Positions 49,496 through 57,163 of a stretch of DNA of 64,000 bases are shown here, one piece after another. The stretch's first letter is position 1. The number at the start of each line of letters is the position of its first letter. Made by a program: the position numbers and the translations under genes. Source of the DNA: Nocardia flavorosea NBRC 108225 (GTDB lineage: Bacteria; Actinomycetota; Actinomycetes; Mycobacteriales; Mycobacteriaceae). The DNA is taken from assembly GCF_001613385.1 (NCBI RefSeq), contig NZ_BDCG01000025.1:1-64000 (forward strand). The letters are read 5' to 3'. The notes below the pieces were generated by a model. That model saw only the letters and a list, made by a program, of their open reading frames with translations. It made no database searches and had not been told where the DNA came from.

Positions 49496-50837
49496 ATGAC
49501 ATCACACGCTTAACCAGCCGCGGTTCAACAGGCTCCGGCTCGACCGACAACGGCAGCTCGTTCAACTTGATCTGCCGCCGCCACTTCCGCTCAGCGGTAG
49601 TTAGGAGATAGCGGGCGGAATCGATGCCGTGGTCATTCAACTTGATCGGCTCGTCCTTACCCTTCTCGGTCGCCTTCGTATCCCACACATACCCCGGAAT
49701 CTCTTTGATCAACTCCGGGCAGCGATCGGAGAACTTCAGGCGGCCGGACGCGACAAGCGCGGTCATAGTCCGGATCCCGTACAACACGTCCTTTTTGGCG
49801 GGATGCGTCGGCAGTCCGTCTTGTTTCAACTGGACACGGAAGTCGGCAGCCGATTGGTCGGCGATCACATACCCGCGGAACCCTTCCGGGTTCTCCGGGT
49901 CCTCGCTGGGGTGATGTGCCTTATTGAGCCATTCCCGCAGGCCAGCCGACAACTGGACGTTCGTTTTACGTGCTTCCGCGTTGCTGGCCTTGTACCGCCA
50001 CTCATCCATGCAATACAGGACATCGTCGGAACCGTGCCCGATCATCACAGCGTGAGTCGGGTTGGTGGTGCCGTGGTCGACACCTACACCGAGGATCCAC
50101 CGCATGTCGGGCAACTCCGACCAGGGCACAACATGCTTGTCCGGGTCGAACATGTCGAAGATAGCGCCATCAGCAGCGACCCAGCGCCCGAGGATGTTCC
50201 GCAAATAGAACAAACCCGTGAACTCGGCTTTGATCGCCGCCACATACTCCGGCGCCAGGCTCGGGTTGTCGTCGAGCGTGAAATGCCACGCCCCGAGATT
50301 CATTCCCGACTCGCCGGCGCGGTCGATGAAGTTGACCTTCAAATAGTGGTTCGGGTTGTCCGGGTTCGTCGTCGCCAAACAGCGGGCACCGGGCACGGAC
50401 AGGCGGGCGAGGAGCTGGGTCCAGAAGTTCTCCGGCAACAAGGTCGCTTCGTCCACGAGTGCGAGGCAAGCTGTCAGGCCACGGAGTTTCCCTTCCGCCC
50501 GAACATCCGAGGCGCCGATCAAATGCACGGTCCGCCCGAGGATCACCGCAGTGTTCGACCCGCGCGTGTGATGCACCTCGTGCGCCCACTCACCGAACAC
50601 CATCTCGTCCTGCATCGGCTCGATGATGTTGCGTTCGATGGTCTGCAATGTTCGGCCGACGACAACGATCAACCCTGTGTCGGGGGCGTGCACGATCGCG
50701 TCGTAGAACGCGAGAATGCTCGCGATCGTCTTGCCGCTTCGTACAGCTCCGGCCCAGATGGACACTCGATGACGCCGGGATTCGATGATGCTGACGATCT
50801 GTTTCCGGGATAGCGGCAGTTCGTCGAGGACGCTCAC
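49494..50837 (-). CDS. terL: Terminase large subunit
   Basis: 447 aa, GTG at 50837 (GTGA overlap with small subunit). ATPase: Walker A WAGAVRSGKTIAS, Walker B CLALVDEATLLP, coupling TTNPDNP. Nuclease domain: GVGVDHGTTNPTHAVMIG, VIADQSAADF and NDHGIDSARYLL. Packages DNA into the prohead and cuts the genome. Confidence 0.95.
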   Translation of the reverse strand: MSVLDELPLSRKQIVSIIESRRHRVSIWAGAVRSGKTIASILAFYDAIVHAPDTGLIVVVGRTLQTIERNIIEPMQDEMVFGEWAHEVHHTRGSNTAVILGRTVHLIGASDVRAEGKLRGLTACLALVDEATLLPENFWTQLLARLSVPGARCLATTNPDNPNHYLKVNFIDRAGESGMNLGAWHFTLDDNPSLAPEYVAAIKAEFTGLFYLRNILGRWVAADGAIFDMFDPDKHVVPWSELPDMRWILGVGVDHGTTNPTHAVMIGHGSDDVLYCMDEWRYKASNAEARKTNVQLSAGLREWLNKAHHPSEDPENPEGFRGYVIADQSAADFRVQLKQDGLPTHPAKKDVLYGIRTMTALVASGRLKFSDRCPELIKEIPGYVWDTKATEKGKDEPIKLNDHGIDSARYLLTTAERKWRRQIKLNELPLSVEPEPVEPRLVKRVMS

Positions 50838-51361
50838 TCGGATTCGCCCGGTTCGTCGGTGTCGGGTTCGTCGTCTTGTTCGCCGACTGTGGCCTGTTCT
50901 GCGGCTACGAGTTCTTCGAGCCGGCCGAAGAAGTTCCCGATCATCGACGCGGTTTCGGTCGCGAGCCCGCCCTTGGCCTCAGCGATCGCTTTCAGTTCAG
51001 CGGCCTTGTACGACCCTGTGAGCTTGGCGCGCTGTTCCATGATCGCCAGCGCCCGGTCGATGTTCCAGGTTTGCCTCTTGTATTCGTCGTCGCTGTCTGG
51101 GTCGACGATCTGCCCCCAGATAGCGGCCCACATCTCGTCTAGCCGCTGGAGTTCGAGTTCGAGGTATTCTTCGGCGTTTTCGCGGGTGATGTCCGCGATC
51201 GCGTCTTTGATGTATTTGGAGACGTTCTGTTTGGACCAGCCGGTTTCTCGAACGATCTGGGCTTGTGTCATTCCGGAGAGCCGCAGTTCGAGCGCGTAGT
51301 TGCGTTTCTCTTGCGTTTCGACGAGTTTCTCGACGGGGATGTGTCGACGGTTTCGTGCCAT
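50834..51361 (-). CDS. terS: Terminase small subunit
   Basis: 175 aa (GGAGG upstream of ATG 51361). HTH near the N-terminus (LRLSGMTQAQIVRETGWSKQ), then helical oligomerisation region and acidic tail. Immediately before terL; recognises the packaging site, which probably lies nearby. Confidence 0.85.
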   Translation of the reverse strand: MARNRRHIPVEKLVETQEKRNYALELRLSGMTQAQIVRETGWSKQNVSKYIKDAIADITRENAEEYLELELQRLDEMWAAIWGQIVDPDSDDEYKRQTWNIDRALAIMEQRAKLTGSYKAAELKAIAEAKGGLATETASMIGNFFGRLEELVAAEQATVGEQDDEPDTDEPGESE

Positions 51362-51502
51362 TTTCGGCGACCTCCGAGAGCGTGACGGCGCCTGGCCTGT
51401 GCACGCACGTTAGGGGGTGGGGGATGGTTCGCCGCCTGGGCTGAACCATGAGCTGGGGTGGTCGCTGGAAATGTGCAGGTTCGGACAGGTGTCCGAGTTT
51501 GC

Positions 51503-51531
51503 ACTATACGGTAGCGTAAGCAGCGAACCGA
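51503..51531 (-). promoter_or_regulatory. Candidate late promoter
   Basis: Gene strand TCGGTT (51531-51526), 17-nt spacer, TATAGT (51508-51503). Transcription would start near 51496 within a short palindrome TCGGACA-GG-TGTCCGA (51481-51496), 135 nt before terS. The -10 is good, the -35 weak. Confidence 0.45.
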
Positions 51532-51548
51532 AGTGTAATCTCAAATGT

Positions 51549-51791
51549 ATGAACAGTGCTCGGGACACAGATACTGTGGCGAGGTTGCGCAGGTCGATTG
51601 CGGTGGTGAAGCGCGGTAAGGAAGCCGCTAAAGAACGTGATCAGGCGATTGCGCGCCTGAAGTTGGAGATCAATCCGGCGACCGGTCGGCTGTGGACGTG
51701 GCCGCAGATCGCTGCCCTGTCCGGCCTGTCACGTATCGGCGTAATCGATGCGAGCAAGCGGGCGTTGCAGGACCAGCAGGACGTTAACTGA
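51549..51791 (+). CDS. Small HTH protein
   Basis: 80 aa on the plus strand (MNSARDTDTVARLRRSIAVV). Basic coiled region then HTH: LWTWPQIAALSGLSRIGVID. Divergent from terS, convergent with the membrane-protein gene (stop codons overlap). It may control the late promoter next to it; inferred from layout. Confidence 0.6.
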   Translation: MNSARDTDTVARLRRSIAVVKRGKEAAKERDQAIARLKLEINPATGRLWTWPQIAALSGLSRIGVIDASKRALQDQQDVN

Positions 51792-52017
51792 CTGTTCGCG
51801 CGAGTGCCGCGATCGGATCCCAGTGGGGCGGCAGATCGTTCGTGAGGTGGCGGGCGACCAGTTCGATAGCTACGCGTGTGAGCAGCGGCCTGCGTTCTAA
51901 GGCTCTATCGACGCCCTCACTCAGGGTGTGCCCTTCTGGGGCGATTGCGTCCGCGACGACTACGACCCCGATCACGACTAGCCACAAATGCCACGCCTTC
52001 AAACGCGCCCGGGTCAC
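51784..52017 (-). CDS. Small membrane protein
   Basis: 77 aa, GTG at 52017 (GTGA overlap). One transmembrane helix near the start (WHLWLVVIGVVVVADAIA), basic N-terminus inside. Function unknown. Confidence 0.62.
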   Translation of the reverse strand: MTRARLKAWHLWLVVIGVVVVADAIAPEGHTLSEGVDRALERRPLLTRVAIELVARHLTNDLPPHWDPIAALARTVS

Positions 52018-52175
52018 GGTTCGTCCGCTTCCTCTTCAGGGCACAGCATGTGCGGCATCATGTCCTGCGACATTGCGGACCACAGTGCGGTCACCAAATC
52101 GGTGGGCGATATCTGCACTGGTTCGGGCATCTGGATTTCGAGTTCGAAAGGCCCCATTTTCAAACGGAATCTCAT
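52014..52175 (-). CDS. Small acidic protein
   Basis: 53 aa from ATG at 52175 (GGAGG upstream): MRFRLKMGPFELEIQMPEPV, Met-rich, acidic end (CPEEEADEP). Unknown. Confidence 0.58.
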   Translation of the reverse strand: MRFRLKMGPFELEIQMPEPVQISPTDLVTALWSAMSQDMMPHMLCPEEEADEP

Positions 52176-52195
52176 CGGGGCCTCCAAGTAAGTGT

Positions 52196-52432
52196 TCAGG
52201 CGACCTGCGAGGCCGCCCATTTCAACCATTCGGGTGCATACCCGTGCTTGTGGTGTTCGCCGACCACAGTTACCGGGGTGGATGCGTATCCGAGGCTGCG
52301 CAGGTACTCCCCCGCGGCAGGGTCCTCGGTCACATCGATCTTCCGATAGGTGGCGCCGAGCTGATCTAGCTTCCGGGCGACCGCCTTACACGGTTGACAA
52401 TCTGGGCGGCTATATACAGTTATTTCAAGCAT
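52196..52432 (-). CDS. NrdH-like glutaredoxin
   Basis: 78 aa. ITVYSRPDCQPCKAVARKLD has the CxxC redox site of NrdH/glutaredoxin; later TPVTVVGEHHKHG keeps the cis-Pro (TPV). It would reduce ribonucleotide reductase or other disulfides; no nrd genes are in the window. ATG overlaps the secreted-esterase stop (TGATG). Confidence 0.85.
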   Translation of the reverse strand: MLEITVYSRPDCQPCKAVARKLDQLGATYRKIDVTEDPAAGEYLRSLGYASTPVTVVGEHHKHGYAPEWLKWAASQVA

Positions 52433-53373
52433 CAGGGCAGGCGAATTCCAAGGTCAGGCAGCGGCGGCAACACGAGCGCCGGCAACGGGGGCGGGATATA
52501 GGCGAGGGCTTCGGCCGGCAAGTACTGCTCAACCTCGTCGGGCACGTACTCATGCAGCGGGGTCGGCTCGTACGGCGGCATGCCGTAGAAGTTCGGCAGT
52601 GGGCCTGGTTCCCATGTCGGGATCGGCGCGGCCGGGTATTCGGTGGGCAGCCCGGTCGGGGTCGACTCGGGAAGCACCGGGATCGGTGTCGGCGCCTGCA
52701 CCAGGGTTTCCTCACCCGCGGGGTATTCGTCGGCTTCACCGGGACGGTACGAATGCCAGCCCGACAGCGCACCAACAACACCCTGGACGAAACCAACAGG
52801 GTCACCGAGCGGGTTCGGCGAGTCGCAGGCTGCGTCGAATTCGTGGCAGACGCTCGTGGTGTTCGGGTGGTTCTCGCGCCGCCCCGGCGAACTCACACCC
52901 GGCAGGAACCCGGGCAGAGCATCATAGATACCGCCAGCAGTCCGCGGATCCCCATACACGACAACCTCATCGGCCAGCGCGGCCTCATCCCCCGCGATCT
53001 CCGCACCCAGAGAATGCCCAATCACCTTCACATGACCACCAGGGCACGCGGCGCGGTAGTCGGCGATAGTGTCCCGGAGGATAGCTTTCCCGTCGGCGAC
53101 CGATTCATCCCTCGTGTACGGTCCGGTCGGCCAAACCGAGGACTTGTAGTCCACCGAGACCGTCTGACGCCCCAACGTGGCCTCACGATCCAACTGCCGG
53201 CTCATCAAATTCGGCAGCCCAGCCGTCTCGACCAACCTTTGCCCGTTCCCGCCGACACCGATCGTGACCGGACGACAGTCCGGGGCACCAACAGCGGGCG
53301 TGGCGAACGCAAGCGGCCCGAGCCATACGACACCAGCGGTCACGCATACAGCGGCCGTGAGACGACGAGACAT
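52432..53373 (-). CDS. Secreted PE-PPE/cutinase-like serine esterase (LysB-like)
   Basis: 313 aa (GGGAGG upstream). Signal peptide: MSRRLTAAVCVTAGVVWLGP ... ATPAVGA. Alpha/beta-hydrolase core with nucleophile elbow VIGHSLGAE, then VYGDPRTAGG and HEFDAACDSPN (probable Asp) and GWHSY (probable His). The C-terminal third is Pro-rich. Related enzymes hydrolyse mycolate or lipid esters. A lysin B role is plausible, though the signal peptide and distance from lysin A are unusual. Confidence 0.78.
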   Translation of the reverse strand: MSRRLTAAVCVTAGVVWLGPLAFATPAVGAPDCRPVTIGVGGNGQRLVETAGLPNLMSRQLDREATLGRQTVSVDYKSSVWPTGPYTRDESVADGKAILRDTIADYRAACPGGHVKVIGHSLGAEIAGDEAALADEVVVYGDPRTAGGIYDALPGFLPGVSSPGRRENHPNTTSVCHEFDAACDSPNPLGDPVGFVQGVVGALSGWHSYRPGEADEYPAGEETLVQAPTPIPVLPESTPTGLPTEYPAAPIPTWEPGPLPNFYGMPPYEPTPLHEYVPDEVEQYLPAEALAYIPPPLPALVLPPLPDLGIRLP

Positions 53374-53556
53374 GGCGCCTCCCGACGCTGCGAAGTTTGA
53401 GCCCGCCGGCTCCCAGGTAGCGACAACCGGCCGGCGGGCAGCCGCGGCGCCAAAGGCAGCCAGCGGCGAACGCCAGCGAGATCACCTACAACCGCGGCGT
53501 GAGATCCTGCGGCGGCCCCGGAAACGTGAATGGGGCACGAGAGCGCTGGCGAAATC

Positions 53557-53656
53557 TGTTAGAATGCAGGCGAAAGCCCCAGTGTGCGCCGCCTCTGCCA
53601 TAGCATGCGGCATCGCCTCTACCCCTGCTAGGGGGCAAGCGCCTGGGGCTCTCGCC
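53557..53656 (+). ncRNA. Candidate structured RNA with own promoter
   Basis: Extended -10 TGTTAGAAT (53557-53565), identical to that at 25926. Then closing stem GGCGA-AA-GCCCCAG (53569-53582) with CTGGGGC-TC-TCGCC (53643-53656) and inner hairpins, e.g. CCCC-TGCTA-GGGG. It lies in a 376-bp gap (53374-53749) with no gene. Remainder of that gap shows nothing clear. Confidence 0.4.
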
Positions 53657-53749
53657 ATTCTCGCGGTAGGTGTTCTCCTGGCAGCACCGCCACTACCTTC
53701 ATTGCGATACCCCGCAGGGTCGCACCACGCATGTATGCGCAGTTAAGAT

Positions 53750-53842
53750 TCAGCCGATCAAGGCGAGAATGTCGATCAGTGCTTCGACAACGATCATGCC
53801 GATCTTGCCGAGCAACAGAACAGAATCAAGATCAATGCTCAT
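53750..53842 (-). CDS. 30-residue hydrophobic peptide
   Basis: MSIDLDSVLLLGKIGMIVVE ... ending in IDILALIG; ATG at 53842 has GGAG 8 nt upstream. Amphipathic or membrane helix. Small size lowers certainty. Confidence 0.5.
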   Translation of the reverse strand: MSIDLDSVLLLGKIGMIVVEALIDILALIG

Positions 53843-53856
53843 CCGGGGCTCCTAGA

Positions 53857-54033
53857 TCAGGCAGGGGTCTGCCAGGCATACCCGCCCGACGTCTTCGTGA
53901 GCACCTGACCTGTAGTACCGCCCGAGGGAACAAGCAGCAGTTCGTCACCGAGGACGTCTTTGATCGCAGCGACCAGTTCCTCAGCGGTGATGGTGCCGGA
54001 CTCGCCGGCGACAGTGAATGTATAGCCCGACAT
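53857..54033 (-). CDS. Small fibre-like protein
   Basis: 58 aa from ATG at 54033 (GGAGG upstream). Ends with SGGTTGQVLTKTSGGYAWQT, a motif common at the start of phage tail fibre shafts. May be a virion decoration or remnant of a fibre gene. Confidence 0.55.
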   Translation of the reverse strand: MSGYTFTVAGESGTITAEELVAAIKDVLGDELLLVPSGGTTGQVLTKTSGGYAWQTPA

Positions 54034-54072
54034 GGGGCCTCCATGGTGATAGTGGGTTATTCGGTTCCTGGC

Positions 54073-54501
54073 TTAAGCCGCGGGACGCAACGTCACACGG
54101 ATAGCGCCGTCATCGGCTGTTTCGCGCACGATTTCCTGGAACCGTCGCCCTTCGATCCACCAGTCAGCGCCCTCGATGGTCGGCGCGAACCCTGGGGTCG
54201 CATAGTCCTCCGGGGTCGGCCAAACCAGCAGCGGCATCGACTTGTCCTCCAGCCACGACAACTCGACACCCCGGATACGGTTCTCTGTTACCACCGAGCG
54301 CCAGTTCTCCAGACGACCCGACCAGCGCTCACCCGACTCATCGTCATCGACAGTCAGGAACACAGGCTGGTCAGGGTCAGCGCTGCGGATAGCATGTGCG
54401 AGAGGATGCCCGAGATCCGGCAACCGCGAATAGTCCTCACCGGGCTCGAACGTGTACAGCAGAGCGAAGTTCCGGTCCCACACGCGAGCGAACTTGGACA
54501 T
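54073..54501 (-). CDS. Gp37-N-terminal-domain-like protein
   Basis: 142 aa from ATG at 54501: MSKFARVWDRNFALLYTFEP, then FLTVDDDESGERWSGRLENW and VVTENRIRGVELSWLED. The middle mirrors ITVDKDGARWSGRLHD of the large minor tail protein at 27350, so this looks like a stand-alone copy of that domain. Location outside the late operon is odd. Confidence 0.6.
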   Translation of the reverse strand: MSKFARVWDRNFALLYTFEPGEDYSRLPDLGHPLAHAIRSADPDQPVFLTVDDDESGERWSGRLENWRSVVTENRIRGVELSWLEDKSMPLLVWPTPEDYATPGFAPTIEGADWWIEGRRFQEIVRETADDGAIRVTLRPAA

Positions 54502-54701
54502 TATTCGAGTTCTCCTGGCAGATAGTGTCGGCAGCCGCAATCCGGGCCACCCTTCGGGCAGGCACGCCACTCAACCTCGGGCGGATCAACGTACTCGGAT
54601 TCCCAACGGGCAGTCTCACGCTTCTCACGCTGACGGGCAGTACCGCGCTCAGGTGGATGGCAGCAGCCCATCCAACAGTTCCGGTGCACCATCATCGCCA
54701 C
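54501..54701 (-). CDS. Small Cys-rich protein
   Basis: 66 aa from GTG at 54701 (GGAGG 6 nt upstream), stop overlapping the next ATG (TAATG). Cys at CWMGCCH and CPKGGPDCGCRH suggest metal binding. Unknown role. Confidence 0.55.
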   Translation of the reverse strand: MAMMVHRNCWMGCCHPPERGTARQREKRETARWESEYVDPPEVEWRACPKGGPDCGCRHYLPGELE

Positions 54702-54769
54702 GGGACGCCTCCGGAAAGTGAAAAGCCCGCCGAAGTGAGCACCGTTGGGAGGCTTGGCGGGCATCGTTG

Positions 54770-54844
54770 TGGCAGTGGTCGGATTTGAACCGACGTCCTC
54801 TTGGGTATGAACCAAGCGCGCTCACCGAACTGCGCCACACTGCT
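54770..54844 (-). tRNA. tRNA-Met (anticodon CAT)
   Basis: Cloverleaf: acceptor AGCAGTG/CACTGCC, D-stem GCGC/GCGC, anticodon stem CTTGG/CCAAG with loop TTCATAC, variable AGGAC, T-arm GTCGG-TTCAAAT-CCGAC, discriminator A. CCA is not encoded. First acceptor pair is A1-C72, a mismatch. Only complete tRNA gene seen. Confidence 0.88.
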
Positions 54845-55516
54845 ATGAGGCAGGCACCCTTGCGGGCGGTCTGCCATGTAGTCGCCCACCGAAGCGGACT
54901 GGTGGGCTCTACCCCACTGCTCGGCATCCCAGAACCTTGTGGGCTCCGTCTGCCGCAATTACTAAACCCGCCGCCAAAGACAACGGGTGGTATTCCAATG
55001 TCCGCAGGGGGAGGCCGAAGCCCGCAAGTCCCGCGGCCCAGTATGCGGCCCCGACGCAAGGGGTGATCAAGTCCGCAATACGCCGGGGCGGTTCAGAAAA
55101 GACCCCAAGCTACGAGAGCATGGGGTGGGCGACCCGATACAACGCCTCAGGTAAGGCGTTCCCCGCTCGCTTCAACCGCAACTGCTGGTCTTTACACGAC
55201 AAGGCCCACCGGCACGGGGAAGATCATGCCCCCGGCGACTTGCATCAGCGGCCCACCGGGGGTTTCGCGAAGGTTGGGTGCCCGATTCCATCGGGAGACC
55301 GACCCCACTTCGGCACCCCAGAGGATGCCGCAACCGATGCCCACCAAGCCGGAACGCCGACTGGATTTGGGCCCAAGTATCCGAAGACAGGGTCTCACAA
55401 GTAGGTAGGATTTTGCAAGTTTTGTTGCCGATTTGACAAGTATCTACCGCTTTTACCGCCCGCCAAAACGGCCCCCACCTGCAAAACAATCGCAAAATGT
55501 GATTTGTCCCACAATT
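54845..55516. other. 672-bp gap without a convincing gene
   Basis: Open frames on both strands lack RBS and family features. A hairpin on the minus strand ACCCCA...TGGGGT (55126-55102) followed by CTTTTCTG (down to 55096) looks like a terminator for the GIY-YIG gene's transcript. A second stem, AACGCCT/AGGCGTT, lies near 55141-55160. Otherwise nothing recognised. Confidence 0.5.
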
Positions 55517-56086
55517 CTAGGCTGCTGCCCGTTCGGGCGCCTCACTCGCTCGCAGGTCCTCGATGTGGTCGACCAAGCCGGGCGTCAACCGGAACCACTC
55601 CCTGGTATGCCGCGCCGACCGGAACTGTCCGTGGCGCTTCTTCTCCAGCTTCCGCGCGCCGAACTCGATCGCCGGCACTTCATCGTGCACGAGATTCGAA
55701 AGGCGGACGCCCAGGTTGCCCGTGTATCCGATTTTCAGATACGGGCCGAACCGCAGGTAGTAGACGACGCTCTTCCCAAACCCGTGAAACAGATGCGATT
55801 GCGTAAGCCGCCGCCGGTACTCGCGTTCATCACGCTCGAACGAACAGGACACGCACCGCGTGGTCTCACCGAGACTGTCCACCCACAACGTGTCGCGATC
55901 ACCGCATCCAGGACAACTCCACCGCAACCGCTCCGCGTCCGCGGGTACTACCTCGCGGACCTTCTCCTCACGCTCGAACTCGAACGCCCGCAAAGTCTCG
56001 GTAGCGACGTTGAAGTCCCGGATAGCTTTCTGCCAGTGCCAGGTACACAAGCTGACGGACGAGGCGAACGCGTCCGCTGCTGGCAC
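55517..56086 (-). CDS. T5orf172-type GIY-YIG nuclease
   Basis: 189 aa from GTG 56086. Zinc ribbon (CPGCGDRDTLWVDSLGETTR, CVSC) and a GIY-YIG (T5orf172) domain: VVYYLRFGPYLKIGYTGNLG, AIEFGARKLEKKRHGQFRSA, EWFRLTPGL. In-frame coding continues upstream with CGQPDCDVPAADAFASSVSL, part of a zinc finger (C-x4-C ... CTWHW), so the true start may be near 56191 (ATT after GGGGG). Probably a DNA endonuclease. Confidence 0.78.
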   Translation of the reverse strand: MPAADAFASSVSLCTWHWQKAIRDFNVATETLRAFEFEREEKVREVVPADAERLRWSCPGCGDRDTLWVDSLGETTRCVSCSFERDEREYRRRLTQSHLFHGFGKSVVYYLRFGPYLKIGYTGNLGVRLSNLVHDEVPAIEFGARKLEKKRHGQFRSARHTREWFRLTPGLVDHIEDLRASEAPERAAA

Positions 56087-56205
56087 GTCGCAATCAGGCT
56101 GCCCGCAAAGCGCGTGGCCGAAGGCCGACTCTGCGCTCCACTGCCTCCCAAACCCTGCCTTGTAGTGATACGTCGACGATTCGCTAGAAATAGCAACCCC
56201 CGTGC

Positions 56206-56252
56206 TGGTTTGACCTTGCTTCTATTCTCTCGCGCTGGTCAAACCACGAATT
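56206..56252. repeat. Motif copy E with an inverted partner
   Basis: GTCAAACCACGAATT (56238-56252) overlaps the stop of the MazG-like gene. Facing it is TGGTTTGACC (56206-56215), an exact inverse of GGTCAAACCA (56237-56246), 21 nt away. This is the only copy with an inverted mate. Confidence 0.7.
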
Positions 56253-56856
56253 ACGCCGCTCTCCACCCGTACAGCGCGAGGACTTTCGGGATGTCTGGTG
56301 GCATGTAGGTGGGCGGTTTGACGATCTTATTTGCGTCGTTTCGCAGCACTTTCCCGCCCACGATCTTGCTGAGGTTGGACGCCTGAACTGACCTCCAGAC
56401 TGCTTCCATCGGCAACGCGAGGATCGAACCGAGTGCCGCAACCGACAGGACCAGGATTTCGGCGTAGTTGCAGGTGAGATGGTGTTCGCGCCGTTCGACT
56501 GCATATTTGAGGTTCGCGACCGCGCTCTCGATCTTCTCCGGGTAGTCCGTGAATTCGCTGTCGTACACATCCCATCCGGGCGCACGATGGGTGATGTTGA
56601 CGAGGTTCGGCAGATCAACAAGCGCACGCCCGCCGATCCGCAGAATCAGACCAGCGGTTACGTAGAGCAGGTCCGCGATTCCGTCGGCTACCTCGATCAT
56701 GTCCCGCGCGTTGAGGGCGTCACACAGTTCGCCGGCTTCCTCGTCGATCAGTGCGAGCGCGAGATCGATATCGGGGTGCGGCGGCCAACCGGGCTCATTC
56801 AACAGCAGGACATCGGCCGCACGGTTGAAGGTTTCGACGTCAGAGAGCAGGTCCAT
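56251..56856 (-). CDS. MazG/PRA-PH-like nucleotide pyrophosphohydrolase
   Basis: 201 aa from ATG at 56856 (AAAGGAA upstream). LALALIDEEAGELCDALNAR and DMIEVADGIADLLYVTAGLI carry the E-x2-E ... E-x2-D pattern of all-alpha NTP pyrophosphohydrolases. The C-terminal half (EEILVLSV-type helices, NKIVKPPTYMPPDI) is common in phage versions. It would hydrolyse NTPs or modified nucleotides. Confidence 0.8.
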   Translation of the reverse strand: MDLLSDVETFNRAADVLLLNEPGWPPHPDIDLALALIDEEAGELCDALNARDMIEVADGIADLLYVTAGLILRIGGRALVDLPNLVNITHRAPGWDVYDSEFTDYPEKIESAVANLKYAVERREHHLTCNYAEILVLSVAALGSILALPMEAVWRSVQASNLSKIVGGKVLRNDANKIVKPPTYMPPDIPKVLALYGWRAA

Positions 56857-57163
56857 GCTCGGGTTCCTTTCGTGCACAGCAGCCGCAGCAACCGTGGATG
56901 GTGTTGGCGAGTTGCCCGGTTTCCTCCCAGTACGCGTACTGGTCGGGGTCTGGGTGGCCGATGCCGTGTTCGGGGCACAGTCGTTCGAAGATGCCGCGGT
57001 CGTCCCGCCAGAGCAGCGTCCAAGCCCGCATGTGGTGGTCGGTGGGTGCGTGGATGACGCAGGCCCGTCCTTGACAAGCGGTTTCGGGGTGGACGTTGAC
57101 GAGTTCGCTGATGGCGGCCCCGAACCCATATCGGTCGGTGGCGAGCACCTGGAAGCCGCTCAC
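56840..57163 (-). CDS. Cys/His-rich hypothetical protein
   Basis: 107 aa from GTG at 57163 (GTGA overlap). Possible metal ligands: CQGRACVIHAPTDHH, RLCPEHGIGHPD, HGCCGCC. Overlaps the MazG-like gene by 17 nt. No named family. Confidence 0.62.
   Translation of the reverse strand: MSGFQVLATDRYGFGAAISELVNVHPETACQGRACVIHAPTDHHMRAWTLLWRDDRGIFERLCPEHGIGHPDPDQYAYWEETGQLANTIHGCCGCCARKEPEHGPAL

Noticed and set aside
54937..55404. 155-codon plus-strand open frame in the 54.8-55.5 kb gap
   Set aside because: No RBS, no family features, and an opposing terminator-like hairpin lies within it.
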